Assembly: GCA_032433765.1 (NCBI GenBank)
Contig: JAVIAB010000092.1
Coordinates: forward strand, 67,217,666 to 67,281,665
DNA length: 64,000 nucleotides
Direction: 5' to 3'
DNA from: Megaustenia siamemsis
Taxonomy: Eukaryota; Mollusca; Gastropoda; Stylommatophora; Ariophantidae
The notes below the pieces were generated by a model that was not told the DNA's origin, made no database searches, and saw only the letters and a program-made list of their open reading frames with translations. Positions 12,901 to 28,300 of the stretch are shown here, piece by piece. The position numbers were made by a program, and so were the translations under genes. Each line of letters starts with the position of its first letter. Position 1 is the first letter of the stretch.

Positions 12901-15900
12901 TCCATGTTCCCTGTGTGAGAGTGAAATTACATTTACATAGAAGAAAACTTATAAATTTTATAACAAAAATAAATTAACCTGTACACAGTTCTATTTAGGA
13001 TATATAGTTTCTAGTTCCAGTCTTAGGTGGAGGACAACAAATGCCTTAAAAAATATTTTGTATACCATGGCTGATGCAAGAGAAATAGCCATGCATACAC
13101 CAAATAATAATGTATAATGCAAGAAAAGGAGGAGGAGCCATGTAATGAAAAGAGATAACAAAAGAATTGAAAAGCAATCCCTCAAATGGGAAATGGCAGG
13201 CAAAAGAAAAATAGGGTAGTCTAGAGAAACACTAAAAGAAATACTAAGACAAGCAGCAACAACAATGGTCAACTCCCTTGCTGAGGCTGAGAGGCTCACC
13301 CAAAATAGGGGCACGAGGCTGCAAGTTTTCTCTTTAAAGTAAAAAGATAACAAATGTCAAAAATAAAAAGAAAAACAAATAATGTAAGTCACATGTAGTT
13401 CTAGAAAAAAACATTATAAATACATCAGGGAAGAACTCTAAAATTACTTAAGCTTTTCTGCTATTAACTCCAGTACTAAATAGAAGTATATTATTTTATT
13501 AGGTTTTTCTTCTTTATGAAACATATTTATAATTTTTAATGATCACAATTGTAAATTTCATCCAACACAGTCAAATCTTAATGTGAGCCTTTGAGGCAAC
13601 TTCTGAAAATTCTTTGCCTAAATTTTTAGCAAATGTTTTAGTGTAGATAATAAACTTTCACTTACTAATAAAGTTACTTCCTTTGTTTTGTAAACACGCA
13701 ATACATTTAATATAGCAAGTAATACAGTATCTCTGCATTTTTAAGATTTTTTTTTTATCACACCCTTAGTAGCTGAAAAAAATCTCTGCATTCCAGCCAT
13801 TTTTATATCTGGGATGTGGTCTTAAGTAATATATATATATATATGTATACACACATATATATAGGGTGTCTCTTTAATGACTGCGCATTTTTTGTTGTTG
13901 AAATAATTACGCACCTAAATTTTATCTATGTATGACGTAATAGTTCAAGCACCATTTACGTGTTCATTTAAACATCACTGCTACATGATAGATCTGGCTT
14001 ACAATGGTGTTAACGATTGAAGAAAGAGCATTTATAGTGGAGCATGTGTTCCGTAACGGCGGCAAGTATTCGAATGGGGTTGTTGAACAATTTGTGAATA
14101 GATTTCCTGATACACCAGTGCCTCATCGAAATACTGTGAGTAATTTAATAATCAAATTTCAAAACACCGGTAGTGTACATGATGTTAGCCGTCCTGGTAG
14201 ACCATCTGTTCTTGAAGTAACATCTCTCAACATCCAGGACAGCATTCTAATGAGTCCTGGCAAATCAATAAGAAAGCTGACTCAACAAGTACACAAATCA
14301 AGCAGTACTGTTCATAGAGTTGTGAAAAAAAAATTAAAGTTACATCCGTACAAATTTTCCGTCGTTCCTCAATTAAAAGAATTAGATCACCAATCCAGAA
14401 TTAATTATTGTATGTGGTTTGAGAATTTTCTAGCCCAAGAAGGTGAGGAAATCCTTGATTTCACTTTCTTCACAGATGAAGCATGGTTCCATTTGTCTGG
14501 GTACGTGAATAGGCAGAATGATCGTCTTTGGAGTGATGAAAATCCACATGCATTGCACCCAGTGCCTCTCCACGATCAGAAAGTAGGAGTGTGGTGTGCA
14601 ATGAGTCGTCAGCGGATAATCGGCCCAATTTTCTTCTATGACACAATAAATTCAGAAAGATACAGGATTAACATACTGGAGCGATTCATAACCCAACTTT
14701 CTGAGTCAGAAATTGAAAAAGCTTGGTTTCAACAAGATGGCGCAACTGCTCACACTGCTGTAAAATCACTGGAATTTTTATATGACATTTTTGCTAATCG
14801 TATAATCTCTCGCGGAATTTGGCCTGCACGGTCTCCTGATCTTACTCCCATGGACTACTATCTCTGGGGTGAACTGAAAGGAAAAGTGTACGAAAACAAT
14901 CCCCACACACTCGATGAGCTGCAGGTTTCAATCGCCAACAACATTAATAATGTTACACAGCCCATACTGCGTAAGGTTTTTGATAATATGAAAAAACGTA
15001 TCAACATTTGCCAACTAAAACGTGGTGGATATTTCGAATACCTTTTGTGAATAGTGATGTTATATGTTTAACTTTACCGAAAAAGGAACAAGCTACAGCA
15101 GTACATGATGCGTGATTTACATAAATAAATTGGAACAACTAGATTTTCAAATAATGCACAGTCATTAAAGAAACACCCACCGATCTGGAAGACCTTCAAT
15201 TTCACAAGACCAAATTATGGAACTCCAAGACAGAATTACAATGAGTCCAAATGCATCTTTAAACCACTTGTCTCAACAGGTGCAAATATCTAAGAGTTCT
15301 GTTCACAAGGTTTTAAGAAGTGAACTACACTATCGTCCATACAAATTAACTGAAGTGTCTCAACTCCAAGAAAGAGATTATGAATCCCGTTTAAACTACT
15401 GCATGTGGTTTCAGAATTTTATTTATGAACATGGCGCTGCCATCTTTGACGTCACTTTTTTCACTGGTGAGGCCTGGTTTCATTTATCCGGTTATGTGAA
15501 CAGTCAGAACAATCGGCTGTGGAGCAGTGAAAACCCCCATGAATTTCATCAAGTGCCGCTTTACGATCAAAAAGTCGGAGTGTGGTGCGCTATAAGTCGT
15601 ATGCGGATAATAGGACCTATATTTTTTAATGAAACAATAAATGCAGAACGTTACCGTACTTTAATTCTGGAACCGTTCATAACACACCTTACAGAACGGG
15701 AAATTATGGAATCCTGGTTTCAGCAGGATGGGGCAACAGCACACACAACCACAACAACACTCAATTATTTAGAAAGCATATTTGCAAATCGCATTATTTC
15801 ACGTGGAATCTGGCCTGCTCGTTCACCAGATCTAACACCCCCAGATTATTATCTGTGGGGAGCATTGAAGGGGAAAGTTTATGAAAATAATCCGCAGACA

Positions 15901-18900
15901 ATTAATGACCTAAAGACTGAAATAGTAGACAAGATTAAACAAATATCACCAGACATTATTTTGAAGATTTTCGCAAATATGGAAAGACGAATCACGACAT
16001 GTCTTGAGGCCCGTGGTGGACATTTTCAACATATGCTTTAGGCACAACTTTATTGTGTTAATACCAACATTACCCATTATAAGCTCGCCGATAGCAGTCA
16101 AGTATATTTGAATAATACCATTTATTTTACAATTTGTGTGACGCATTAGTTAACCGCATTTCTGGTGACGTTTTTCTTCCGAGAGTAGAAATTCACTGCA
16201 CTGCGACTTTAGAAACACCCTGTATATATATATATATAGGAATTTTTGTCATGCCTTGTATTTTACACAACTGACAGCAGATGCCAAGGTATTACTCTGG
16301 GAAGGTGAGGAATGTCGCCTCGCATCGTGAGTTTCAATGCTTGAAGCGACACTATCCAGAAATCTCTGAACACTTCTGGATAGGTGGCCGAGCACATATG
16401 GGTGAAAACTCGCATGCTAAGATGCTGATTCAAGTCTTGTACTTTACCTTTACCTTTACAACTAATAGCAGCTTTAAATAAGTGTAAGATAATTGTGTAT
16501 TTTCACATAATTGAATTACAATATTAAATAAATGAAAACAATATAGTACCAATAGTTTGTGTTGAAAGAAGCATCAATCATGTAGTTAAGCAATGACAGA
16601 GGTTGCCTCCCAGTGGCCACAAGATGGCAGCGCACAAATGACCCTTTCGCTTGTGTTGTAGCATCAGCAAAATCAGCTACTATGATAGAATCCAGAATGT
16701 CATCAGGAACTTGTGCAAAACACTCAGCCATAGCTTGTAGAGCTGCAATCTGTGTGCAGTATTTGTTATGACAAATCTTTATAAGCATAGTTTATTATAC
16801 ACATCATTTTCTAAATATAGACATTCTGACCACATGAGGAGGAAAAAATCTTTTTTTCAGTAAATTTTTCTCATGTGATTCTAATGACCTTCAAGGTAAG
16901 CATGGAAAGAAAAAATGTTTGTTCATTGAAGCAAGCATCTGTTATTTTTGAATTAGCAAATAGTTTTTTCTTGTGGTCTATTTTCTATGTTCAGTCACAG
17001 TGTATCAAACAAAGGATGGTTGCCTCCAGAAAGCTGGAGGTCTTCATTAGGGCTCCACAGTTTGTCTGTTCCATTTTTTTAATGGGGTTACATTTCTGTT
17101 CTTGGCTCTCTGGAAAATGTACATCTTTGAAGGATATGTTCATAAAGTCTGAAGACTCTTGGTTGGCATTTACAATACTGTGTTGCTTGAAGCCTGTAGA
17201 AGTCTGAATCTAGTGGTTTGTTGTTTTTTTTTTTTAATTGGAACTTGGGGATAGTTGTGTTTTTAGAACAATACTAATGCTACTATTATATATTATTTGT
17301 GCCTGAGGTTTATCACTATTTTTTTATGAAAAAGCAAGTTAAAAATGCAAAATGTGAAGCAGAAGCAATTTTAAAGTATAGCATCACTATATATATATAG
17401 CCCTGTGTTGTTATTAAAAGTAAAACAATGTCACAATGAAGAGAATTCAAACAAAATATGTATAAATACATTTTTGAATCAACTTTGGTAAAATTTTCCA
17501 AAGATGAAATACTATTTAAGGCATGCTATTTGGTAATTTTCATATACTTTGTCTATATCACACAAAAATACACTTGCTATTGAAGGTCTTATCAAGTTCA
17601 GGGCCATTTGTGATTGAGGACTGTATCAAGTCCAGAGACTCTAGTGACTAAAGGTAATATTCAAGTCCAGCATCACTCATGAATGAAGATATTAATTCAA
17701 GTTTTGGATGCTTTTGACTTTTTAATTAAAAACAAATTGTGTTGGTGAATTTTAGTTTTGAATAACTTTAAAATAATTACATCTGTCAAAATAAGACAAA
17801 CTCTATATGAACAATGTTATAAAGTGTAGTACTGTAGATTCATCTTGCGTATAATATGGTTGATTAATCTAAATTAACAAATGCATCAATATTTTGATCC
17901 TCACATTGCAATCATCAGGCAACACTTGATATAGCTGGCCTGTCATCTCATACAATAGCTGAGTAACTGTTGCTGGTGGGTCATCCAAAGCCAAGGCATC
18001 ATGGAGGCCTTGTAGAAAGGACAACTGAGCAGAATTATCTTTCTCTTTAGTGAAGGCTGGTAAGCAGCTCCGCTCCAAGTACAACTTCAACACGGATGGA
18101 GTGGTAGTCTTGATGATCAGTGGCATACACTGGAGTAAACTTGTCTGGGTTTCTTTCTAAGAATAGAGAAAGCCGCCATCAACTGCATACCAATGTGGAC
18201 AAAAAAAGGTTGAAATATATTTATCCTAATGGACAATTGATTTAATTAATTTATCTAATCATCTGTTTATACAAAATACACATAAAGTAATATCCTGTGA
18301 TATATGTCATGCCATAGAGGAGTGGAATTTTAAAATGTCATTACTGTACTAGACAACAGAATTTGAAGGTAAGGGTGCCAGTGCTCTTCTCAATCTTATT
18401 TTCCTCAACTCAGTGAGGCAGGTATCCATTCCCTTATGAGCTGTATTGACATAATATTAACATTAGGATAAATGGCTGTTTTTTTTAAATATGGGGTTGG
18501 GTGTAAAAAAAAAATATATTTTAGCAAATAAGTTTTTTTTATTCTGGAAATCTTGAATACTACCTGCAAAGATGTAAAAAGTGGAGGAGTCAGCCATGAT
18601 GACACAAACATGGCAGCACTAGGTGATGATGCCATCTGCAACGCACCAATCTGTAGACTTAGAGCTTTCACTTGTTCTCCTTTTGAGAGAACAGATAAGA
18701 TATTAATTAATGATAATAAAAAAAGACTAAATCACCTACCTTTATTACATATTTAAGTTATTTTAATAAATAAACCAAATATCAACATTATAATTTGTAT
18801 TATGCATCACAATTATGATATGCTTAGAGTTCTGGATTGCTGATAACAAAATGAATATCGTTTAACATTTCAATTATGAATCTTTTTATAAGTCTTTGTC

Positions 18901-19291
18901 AATTTTTGAGTAAGTGTCTTCCAAACTTACATTGTTTAATGTTAAAGATATCTCCATATGCTCTTTAGCATGTTTGTGTGTGTGAGTGAGGGGGAGAGAG
19001 TGAGAGAAAGAGAGAGAGAAAGAGAGAAAGTGGTTGAAAGATTAAGTTGAAACTCAATTAAGGCTACTATGTTACCCAACAGTAATTGTATTCAGAATTG
19101 TTCTGGGGAAGAATGATGGCACTAGCCAAAAACATAGTCTGGTTGACAAAAAACACACCATGAATATATATATATATTTTTTTTTTTGCATTCGCCAGCT
19201 TTTTACCTCTGATGAAGTCCCTAGAGACTAGAAACTGAATTTTGCGTGTTAATCTGTTTTTCCCTGGTAGCCGTGTGCACAGGGGTCCCTC

Positions 19292-19387
<96 letters not shown>

Positions 19388-22300
19388 GAACAGAAGAAAT
19401 GGCAAACAAAAAAGACAAGACTAATACACTGTTATATCAATTCCAATGTAAGAAATGCTGTTAATAACTCAACCTAGAACAAGAATGCTGAGGGTTCTGC
19501 AAGTTATGAAAAAAGAAGGAATGAATGAATATCACCATGCAGATGTAATCATTCAACAAATCAAACTCTAGTACATTATTATTGTTTCTAGAGAGGTCAA
19601 TGATCATCACATCCATGTTCTCACTGCAGCAGAAACTTCAGGGCTCATATTCATCTTATCAAGATTCTCTGGATCCATTCTAAAAGAGATGATAACTGAG
19701 CAGCATCCATCAATGTCAATGGACATACTACATACATGGAAACATAAATGTACACATATTTGAATAAAAATATAATTCTCTTTACACATGCAATTTTGCG
19801 TAACTGACTCATAATTGGATCAAAGTTGTGATTATTCAAAATTTCAAGAACAAAAGTGCATATCAATGTTGAATAACTAAAATAATTTTTTTTACAATAT
19901 ATAATATTTACAAAACCTTCAAAATATTTTAAAGTGATTTCCCTTCTTAAATTTCAGGTATTTTTTTACATGTAACTTCACAGATGTCTTACGTTTGATG
20001 CTCAAAATGAATGAGAATTTTAAAAATATTTCATATTTTAAAATGTTTTAAATTAATCCTCCACTGCTTAAAATATAAAATGGAAGTTTTATTTTTAATC
20101 CTCTGAATTCTGTTAGGAGCATAGGGCACTCAAAAGTGATCTCCACCCAATCCGGTCTCGAGCAAGCATAGACAACTCTCGCCAGGACATGCCAGCCTCT
20201 TTCATTTCATCATGTACGGTTCATCACCGTGTTTCCAATGGTCTGCCTCTTCTTCATTTGCCAGGTGGTGTCCATGTTAATGCTAGGTGCGAATGCCTGG
20301 TTTGTTCCATTTGTTGAATGAGGCCTAGCCATTTCCAAAGGTTTTTTTTCACTTCTTGATTAATATTGTTAATGCCTGATCTTCTAGTGACTTCTTTATT
20401 CACAATGTTTTCATCCCCTTAGATGTTTAGAATCTTAAGACATCATTCTTCAAATCCTCTTAGTTGACATTCTATCTTATGGTTCGTTCTCCACATTTCT
20501 GCTGCATAAAGGAGTATGGATAAATGGAAGTACTTTGAATAAAATCACACTTGAGGTTATGTTTGTACTACAGTTTAATACAACTTTATCTAAAATTGGA
20601 ATCTGTGAGGATAATTTTCATTTTAACATTTTTATTTTACTCATTTTTTATCTTAAAAAATATTCAGTTCATTATCATATCCTACAAATGTTTTCTCAAA
20701 ATAGTGCAAAATTCCCTCTTTAATTAGACATATAATATGATAAGTTTTAATTGAAAAGATTTAATTTGATAATGGTAATATTTTGATATTAGGTAGTTTA
20801 TAGATCTAAACTAGCAAAATAATTCTGCAGTAAAAGATTTAAAAGAGCGAGGAACAGAGAATGATGTCAAAATAAGGATATCAAAAGCAAGAGGAGAATT
20901 TGTTGCACTAGGAAACACATGGAAATCCAAAGAAATAAAGTTCAATACAAAAATTAAAATTTTCAACTTCAATTTTAAGCCACTCCTTTTATATGGCTGT
21001 GAAGCATGGAGAACAACAAAATTTACAATCATGAAGATACAGACTTTCATTAATGGATTCTTGTGCAAAATGAAAGGATGGATATTGTAGGACAAAATCA
21101 CTAACAAAGAATTATGGAAAAGAACCAGTCAAATACCAGTGGAAAAAGAGATACAGTGAAAAAGATGGTGCTGGATAGAACACACACTGTGGAAGCCAAC
21201 TGAGAGTATTATACACCAGGCCCTTTTTTGGAATCCCCAAGGAAAAAGACAAAGAGGAAGACCAAAATATTCTTGGAGAAGACAGATGGAAGCAGAGATG
21301 AAGATGATGAGGAAGACATGGAATGAACTCAAAAGAATGGCAAGAAACAGAATGGCTTGAAAGTGTTTGATGAAGACCTATACTCCTCAGGGCGTCGAAA
21401 GGTAGAAGAAGAAAAGAGTTAAGTTAGTTTTGGTAATGTTACCTTAAGGATCCTTCCATTTATGTTGTAGAATTAGTTTAAGCATATAAGTGCATGTTTA
21501 CTGAAGTACTACTATTATAGGTAGGTTTTATTATTAAGTAGTGTGCATTAACTAGTGCAAATAAAAATCATATTAGCTTTAAAAGAATATAACTGCATAT
21601 GTACACACCATAATTTACTCTCATAAATGGAGAAAGAATTCCAGCCCAATTCACAGGCGGTAGCACAGCCTTAACTTTCAAAGACTCTAGTGCAGCACCA
21701 ACTAAAGTAGGAGATAAAGACTCAGGGCCTGTAGAGAATGACAAATCAATTATATATTATAGAACCTGTCTGATGTGTCTTTTTTTCTCTCTGTTTTAAA
21801 AAAATGGTGGACAGTATTGAATATAGTGTTTGTGTGTGTGTGTGACAATTCTTACTAAAAATATACTAATTATGATTTTATAAATTAGAAGATTGGTTAG
21901 CACAGCTTAATAGTAATAATTACTTGAACAGGCAGTATATATTACATATCTGTAAATACTAAGGAAATGCATCTCTTTTCATGAAATGATTTTTCTGTGT
22001 TCATCCTCTCAATTTTGACAAGTTAGTGGGATGTAGTATGAAGAATGTGTTATGACATTCAACTGTGATGAGATAGTCCAATACATTTAACTTGTGCAAT
22101 AATTGGTTAGTTATTGGCTACTTTCTAGCTGTTTCCAGAGCCCAATGAAGATTTTGGTCAATTCATCTGCCTGAACCTAAAATATGTAAAGCAGCTTGTT
22201 TTATAAACTTCCTTCACTCTAGCTAGTAATAATAATTATGAATTTCAAAAACTTGTTGTTTATGTATGGTGCAGTTAGTGACTTCTTATTATTTCAACCT

Positions 22301-25300
22301 TTGTACAGCATAATCGTCAATGAACAAGCTCTAAGCTATCTTGTTTTGTACCGCTGTAAAGACCTTATTCTGTTCAATATTCTTCTTCCTGCTGTTTTCT
22401 GTCCTGTCTTTTTCTTTAACCTTCTTTTTGTTGTTCTAATCGCAAGATGATTTGCACTGTATTTTGATCTTGTATTTCAAAACACCAATTTTCAGCACTC
22501 AGATGTTTTAGACCTGCCTATCTAGCTTTTGTTTTTCATCAAACTTTCTGAAAGGCTGCAGTTTTTTAAGTCAGAGTCGTCTCTTCTGAGAGAAATATCT
22601 TACTAGATTTGAAAAAAAAAAAACTGTAAAAAAAAAATTGTAAATGTTGACACAATAAATTCATCATTAATTTAGTTGATATAGGTTATATATATATTTA
22701 AAAAAAATTAATTGGTATCTTATTTAAGCCCCAAATTTTCAATATTCATATTTGAAGACATTTAATGTACATATAAGTAAGACTTGTGCAACTTCAACTT
22801 ACCAAGTCTGCCTGCCTCCAAAAGAAAATCAACAACAGCTCTCAATATACTTGATTCAGGCAAGTGACCATAGTTTGTTGGAACTGAATAGAAGTGATAA
22901 CAAAGCAAATATCTACACAAAGTTAACAAGAATTTAATAAGTTCATGGCACTTGATTTCACCTTGAAGAGAACAAAGCACACATTTATGTATCTTTGTTA
23001 TTTATTCATTTCTTATACTGTTGAAGAGTACATCCAAAGTATACTTTTTTAAAATTATAGATAAAACTAAAAAAAAAATGCAGATCTACAATCTGTAAGG
23101 AATTGAATCTTCAATACCACACTGAACAGTATAGGTAATAACAGGTTTTCATAATTTGTTTAATTCAAATTTTTAAGGAGTATAGTAGATTGGTGTATAG
23201 TGTTCTTATCACATCAGTTTGTGAATAAAGGATTTAGACTAAGTCAGGTATGACCGTGTTCAAGTCAATTTAGCTGCAAATGAGAACTTAACATGCAGAG
23301 ATTTTTTTCAGTGTGATAGAAGAAATAAATGGCAAGCAGCTCTAGGTGTTGTAACTTAGGGGTCTGATGTTTTGAACATTTGACAATCTTAGAACAATGT
23401 ATACTATAGGTGTGCTTTTCAATCAATTGTACTGTTGACTGTTTTTATATCATTCAGCATATTCATACAAAAATATTACCTGTTTTTTTTTCTTTCTTCT
23501 ATTTTCAACACAAGTTGCTGGTTATTACAATAAAGCTTTTACTTTCCTCTCATAAAACAATAACTTCAGAGAAAGAGAAATGATAGTTTGCTTTAACATT
23601 CTGGACTTGTAAAAATATTATTTGTCTAATCTTTTTGAAATTTTAGTCACTTAAAGATGTAGGTAGATCACTGAAGACATAGCAAAACAAAATGCTTTGC
23701 TTACCATTGGACCTATTTTCTGCCACAGCACATGCTGATAAATGTAAGTGTCCTAGCATCCATGCACTAATACTTTGCAGCCCTAGTTCACTGTGGTCAA
23801 CAATGATCTTTGTTACTGCTGTTATGACCTCATTCACATTCACATCACTTCCTGTTACAAACGAACTGCCTTGTACCTTAAAAATAATTTTAAAAAAAGG
23901 TATCAGCATGGTTTAAAAGATTCTGTCAAATAAATGCAGCCAGGAAAAGTATACTGTTGAGGCAGAGTAACAAATTAATGAATCATATTTATTTATATCG
24001 GAACAAAACTATAATTAATTTTATAAGTCAGTTTGTTAGAGATTCATAGGAAATACACTCTGTAGTAGAAAGCAAGCTTACTAAATGTAATATAAATATA
24101 AAACCATTACAAAATATCTCATTGATAGAATATGCATCAATAAGCAAAAAATGGATTGATCGTACATACCATTACATGTGGATTGTTGGCCCACAAACTT
24201 TGGTATTGTGTTGTGATACCAATGCTCATTTACAGGGCTAATGTCACATTCAATTTAGGAAATGAAACTAGCACTTACAACAGCTGTTAGTTCTTGCTCT
24301 TCTTGGTGCAGACTATAATTTAATTATTTGTTCAGTTTGTGAGCATCATATGACTGCAAGAGAATGTTCCCAATATTGTAAATGCTAGAAAACAATTTCT
24401 GTTCAGTTATAAAATATCTCTTAGATGGAAGAGTAGTACTCACAGGAATCAAAGTCTGTTCTGACCCTATTAATGAAAGCAGACCATTTAGCTTGGAAAC
24501 CTTTTCTACTGCTGGAGTACTCTGTTAAAATAAAACAATGACAGATTAACTTCATTTTCAAAATAAATCAAATTCCAAGAAGCGGACTTATTGAACATAA
24601 ATGAACAGTTATACAAACAGATACAAAAATATGTTCTCCATTTAAAACACAAAGGAGAACATACAAATATATATAGCTTTGTTACAATTTATCATCATGC
24701 TTGTATTGATTCTAAGCTTTCTATATGAGTGGAATACAAATAGGTAGGTATACACACTGAAGCATTCAAAACTGTAGGCTGTAAGACATAATTGGGGATT
24801 GGAATATGTTAAAGAAAATTAAAAAAAAAAAAACCTTAAAAAGAAAAAAAATTTCTAACAAGATTAAACCACATCCTAATTTAAAAAAAGACAGGTTTTG
24901 TGTCCACTTGGTCACATACTAAACTCAGAGTTACTAGATTAATATATTGTTGAAAGTCTAATGTTTTTGTAAATGAAGTTAAAATTATGCAGTCTTTCAA
25001 TAATCAAGTAAAAAGCCAACTGAAGTCAAGTTAACTGTGGCAACCACCCAAAATCAGCATGTTTGACCAAAGCACAAATCATCCAGAATTAACATATCAT
25101 CGCATTGAAGGATCCAAACAAAGAAAGGCAGCTGCAGTCCCCATCATAGCAGCCACAGCACATGCTAAAAGACATATGACATTCACATGTGATTTTTTAT
25201 TTTGGCACATGCCAAAAGACATTCATCATGCGATATCATCATTCATCGTAAACAATCGGAATATCGAAACACAATACGGATGAAATAGACAGCTCATGGT

Positions 25301-28300
25301 GTGCACAGAGCACTAAACTCAGTAGCTCCAGCAGCAAACCGGACTTGGAATATGAGGAAACTACAACAAAGAACATTTTTCAAACAGAGCCTCAATGATT
25401 CCTGTCACCTATCCGCCATATTGACAGGAAGTTCCTTGGCCACTTACACCATATGAAAGATGGCAGCACACCAAAAGATATACTCTATGGTCAACTAGCA
25501 GATGGCAAAAGAACTAGGGGGTGTCCAAAACTTTAATTTTTAAGATGTGTGTAAACGTGACATGAAGTCTCTGAACATTAAACCCTGCAGCCTGGGAAGA
25601 AATAGCTGCAGAACACAATCTTTGGAAACATACTCTGAAGCTCCAACTCAAGCAAAGAGCATACAGATTCATAGAAAGTTTGAAATACACAGCAAAAGAA
25701 AAGAAAAAATAATATTTCTAGGGAAGCTGCAAAATTCATAGTCAACTATGACTAACGGAGGCTACTACTATTGCTTGGAGGTCTGAGTATCTAACTCATT
25801 TCATTCATCAATTATGTCTTGCTTGATAGGATATAGATCTTTCAGCATTTGATCTTCAATAACCACTATTGGAATGTACAAATAGGTTCAGCAACAGTAC
25901 AGTATAAAAGTCTTCTTGATTGTCTAGGGAGCTGCAAATTGTTAACTATGAAAACATTAATACAAACCTCTTGGGCAACATCTTGAAGCCACTGATGCAC
26001 AAGCTCCTGTCTCAGCTGTGATACAGACCTTAATCCTAGTTTATTCAAAGAGAAAGTGAGTAGTCCAAGGGCAAGGCAAATTCCAGCAATCTAAAGACAG
26101 ATGTAGAACATTGATATTCTTACAGTAATTTGAATACTTGAGTCTAAATACACTGTGAAAGTTATCAACAAATATCTATTTACAAAATACATTTAGTGAT
26201 GGAATTTCTGCATTCACTTCCTATTCTTCTGTAATTATTACTTGAACAGACTGGGATTCTCAGGACTGCTATCAGTTCCAAGGTTTCAATTTCATCATAT
26301 ACTTTCTCTTTAAAAGCCCTGAGTTGGGTCAAACTTCTTCTCCTCAAGTATTAATATTTGAGACAGTCTTGTTGAACATCTAATGCAATTATATCCTGAA
26401 TTTGGATCAGACGGACGTCATTAATACCCTCCAAGATGAGGGAAGGGCGCAAGACTTTGACAACCATGAGTCCACATCCCTCCTTAAGATGATAAGAGAT
26501 GGGAGTATAGATGGGTACATTCAGAAACAAAAGGCTTTGTGAGAGCATGAGAGGACTTATCAACCAACACAGAGCTGGAGTCATCAGTCGCTGAATGCTG
26601 AGAAGAGGATCTAAGCACCTATGGATATGTTCAAAGTGCAATAATAATAACCCACAAATAGCTCAATACTGAACTTGGAACAGAAATACTGTCTCATTTT
26701 GTTGTTGCCAGTACTGAGGTGCAATAAGATAATCTGGTCTCTTCTAGATAGTTGGTAATATCCATCCTTTACATTCTATTTTGAATGGTCAAATTTCATC
26801 TGAATTGTATTCACTTTATTAGGTTTACTACTGTACCTGAGGATGCTGCTGGTGAAGCTGTTGCAGTTTTTCTACAATTGGCATCACAGTTTCCTCACTT
26901 GATGCATTACTTGCATATAATGACCCAGCTATACTTGTCACAGCAACACACAAAGACTATAAGAAAAGCATGGAAAGTTTTAATATTAGTTCATTATAAA
27001 AGTAAACATCAAAACCTACAGCATTACAAATAATTCTTTGCGCTTTAAAAATTTACATGCTGCTTGCTGCAAATTGCAGTACAGATAGCACATAGAGTTG
27101 TTAAGGGTTGCTGATTTATACTAGTTTTTTCTTGACCAAGTTTCTTTATATAAATCTGCTAATGGTAAATTAAAAACTAGTTTTCTACAAATTTTATATT
27201 TTGGTAAGTTTGTTGGCAACACTAAAAAAAGTCTTTTTTTTAAAAACCCTTTAGTGATACCACACATCGTGATAAAAATGGAAAATGTAATACTAAGGTG
27301 ATACAAATGCTACAAAAGTGTCATTCGAGCTCCTATGGAAGACTTTTTATGAAAATAAAGATGAGAATGATTATGATATTGAGGCTACACTAATTGTTAT
27401 TTTAAGTGATGACTGGAGTGATGTAACCGTTCCAGAAGTTGAAATATTTTTAATGACGTCATGTATAATATGATCTTAAGGAACAGTGCTAAGTCTTTCA
27501 ATGGTTTAAGAAAAATTACATTTCATTGTCAATGAGGAGTTATATCTGAAGAAGATTAAACAAATCATAATACAATGATACATCAAGGAAAGAAGATACA
27601 TACTAAGTACCTGTAGTTACTGTTAAGATACACCTTTTCATTTAGATAAACCTTTTCATTTATATTTATAATGAGCTATGAATTAAAATTAAAATTGAGT
27701 TAGTTATAGATTTTAGTAAAAATTACCTGTTCAGGGTGCCATAAATGTCATGATACATTACCAAAACATAATGATTTCAGAACAAAACAATTCTATCTAT
27801 CTATCTATTGACCTTTCGAGCCGTAGCCGGCCCATAGGGCATAGACCAAGATACTTCTTCTTTTATCTAAATTTTTATTCTAGCAGTTTCCAATTCTTTT
27901 AAAGATATTTTATCAAATCTCACCATTTGTCTCTGTTCTGTGCAAGCAACTCTATCTCATTGAAGGAGCCGATTCCTGCTGCTCTTGTCTCTCTCATCAA
28001 TGTTCTTCTCAGTGTCTCTATGGGTCTTCCTCTTTTCCTCTTACCGTTGTTTCCCACATGAGGGCATGCTTTGCTATTCGGTTATTATCTCTTCTCATCA
28101 CATGTCCAACATATGACCATCATATTTTCTTTATTACTGAAGATATTAGTGGTTGATTGGCGATTTCTCTAATTTCCTCGCTTGTTTTGAATTCATTCCA
28201 TGCTATACCAAGTATTTTCCTTAGACATTTATTTTCGAATGCGTTCAACTTTGTTTCTATATCTCTTGTTGTTTTCCAGCTTTCACAACACGCATACGTA

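Noticed and set aside
16875..17207. 110-codon open frame in intron 23
   Set aside because: No recognisable motif, AT-driven composition, no splice or conservation support. Most likely chance.
19295..19378. Tyr/Ile-repeat 'proteins' across TA runs
   Set aside because: Translations of a TA microsatellite.
27340..27480. Acidic plus-strand stretch ([20 protein letters not shown]) resembling the N-terminus of some DNA transposases
   Set aside because: Very short, frame breaks on both sides, no catalytic domain nearby. Not enough to name an element.
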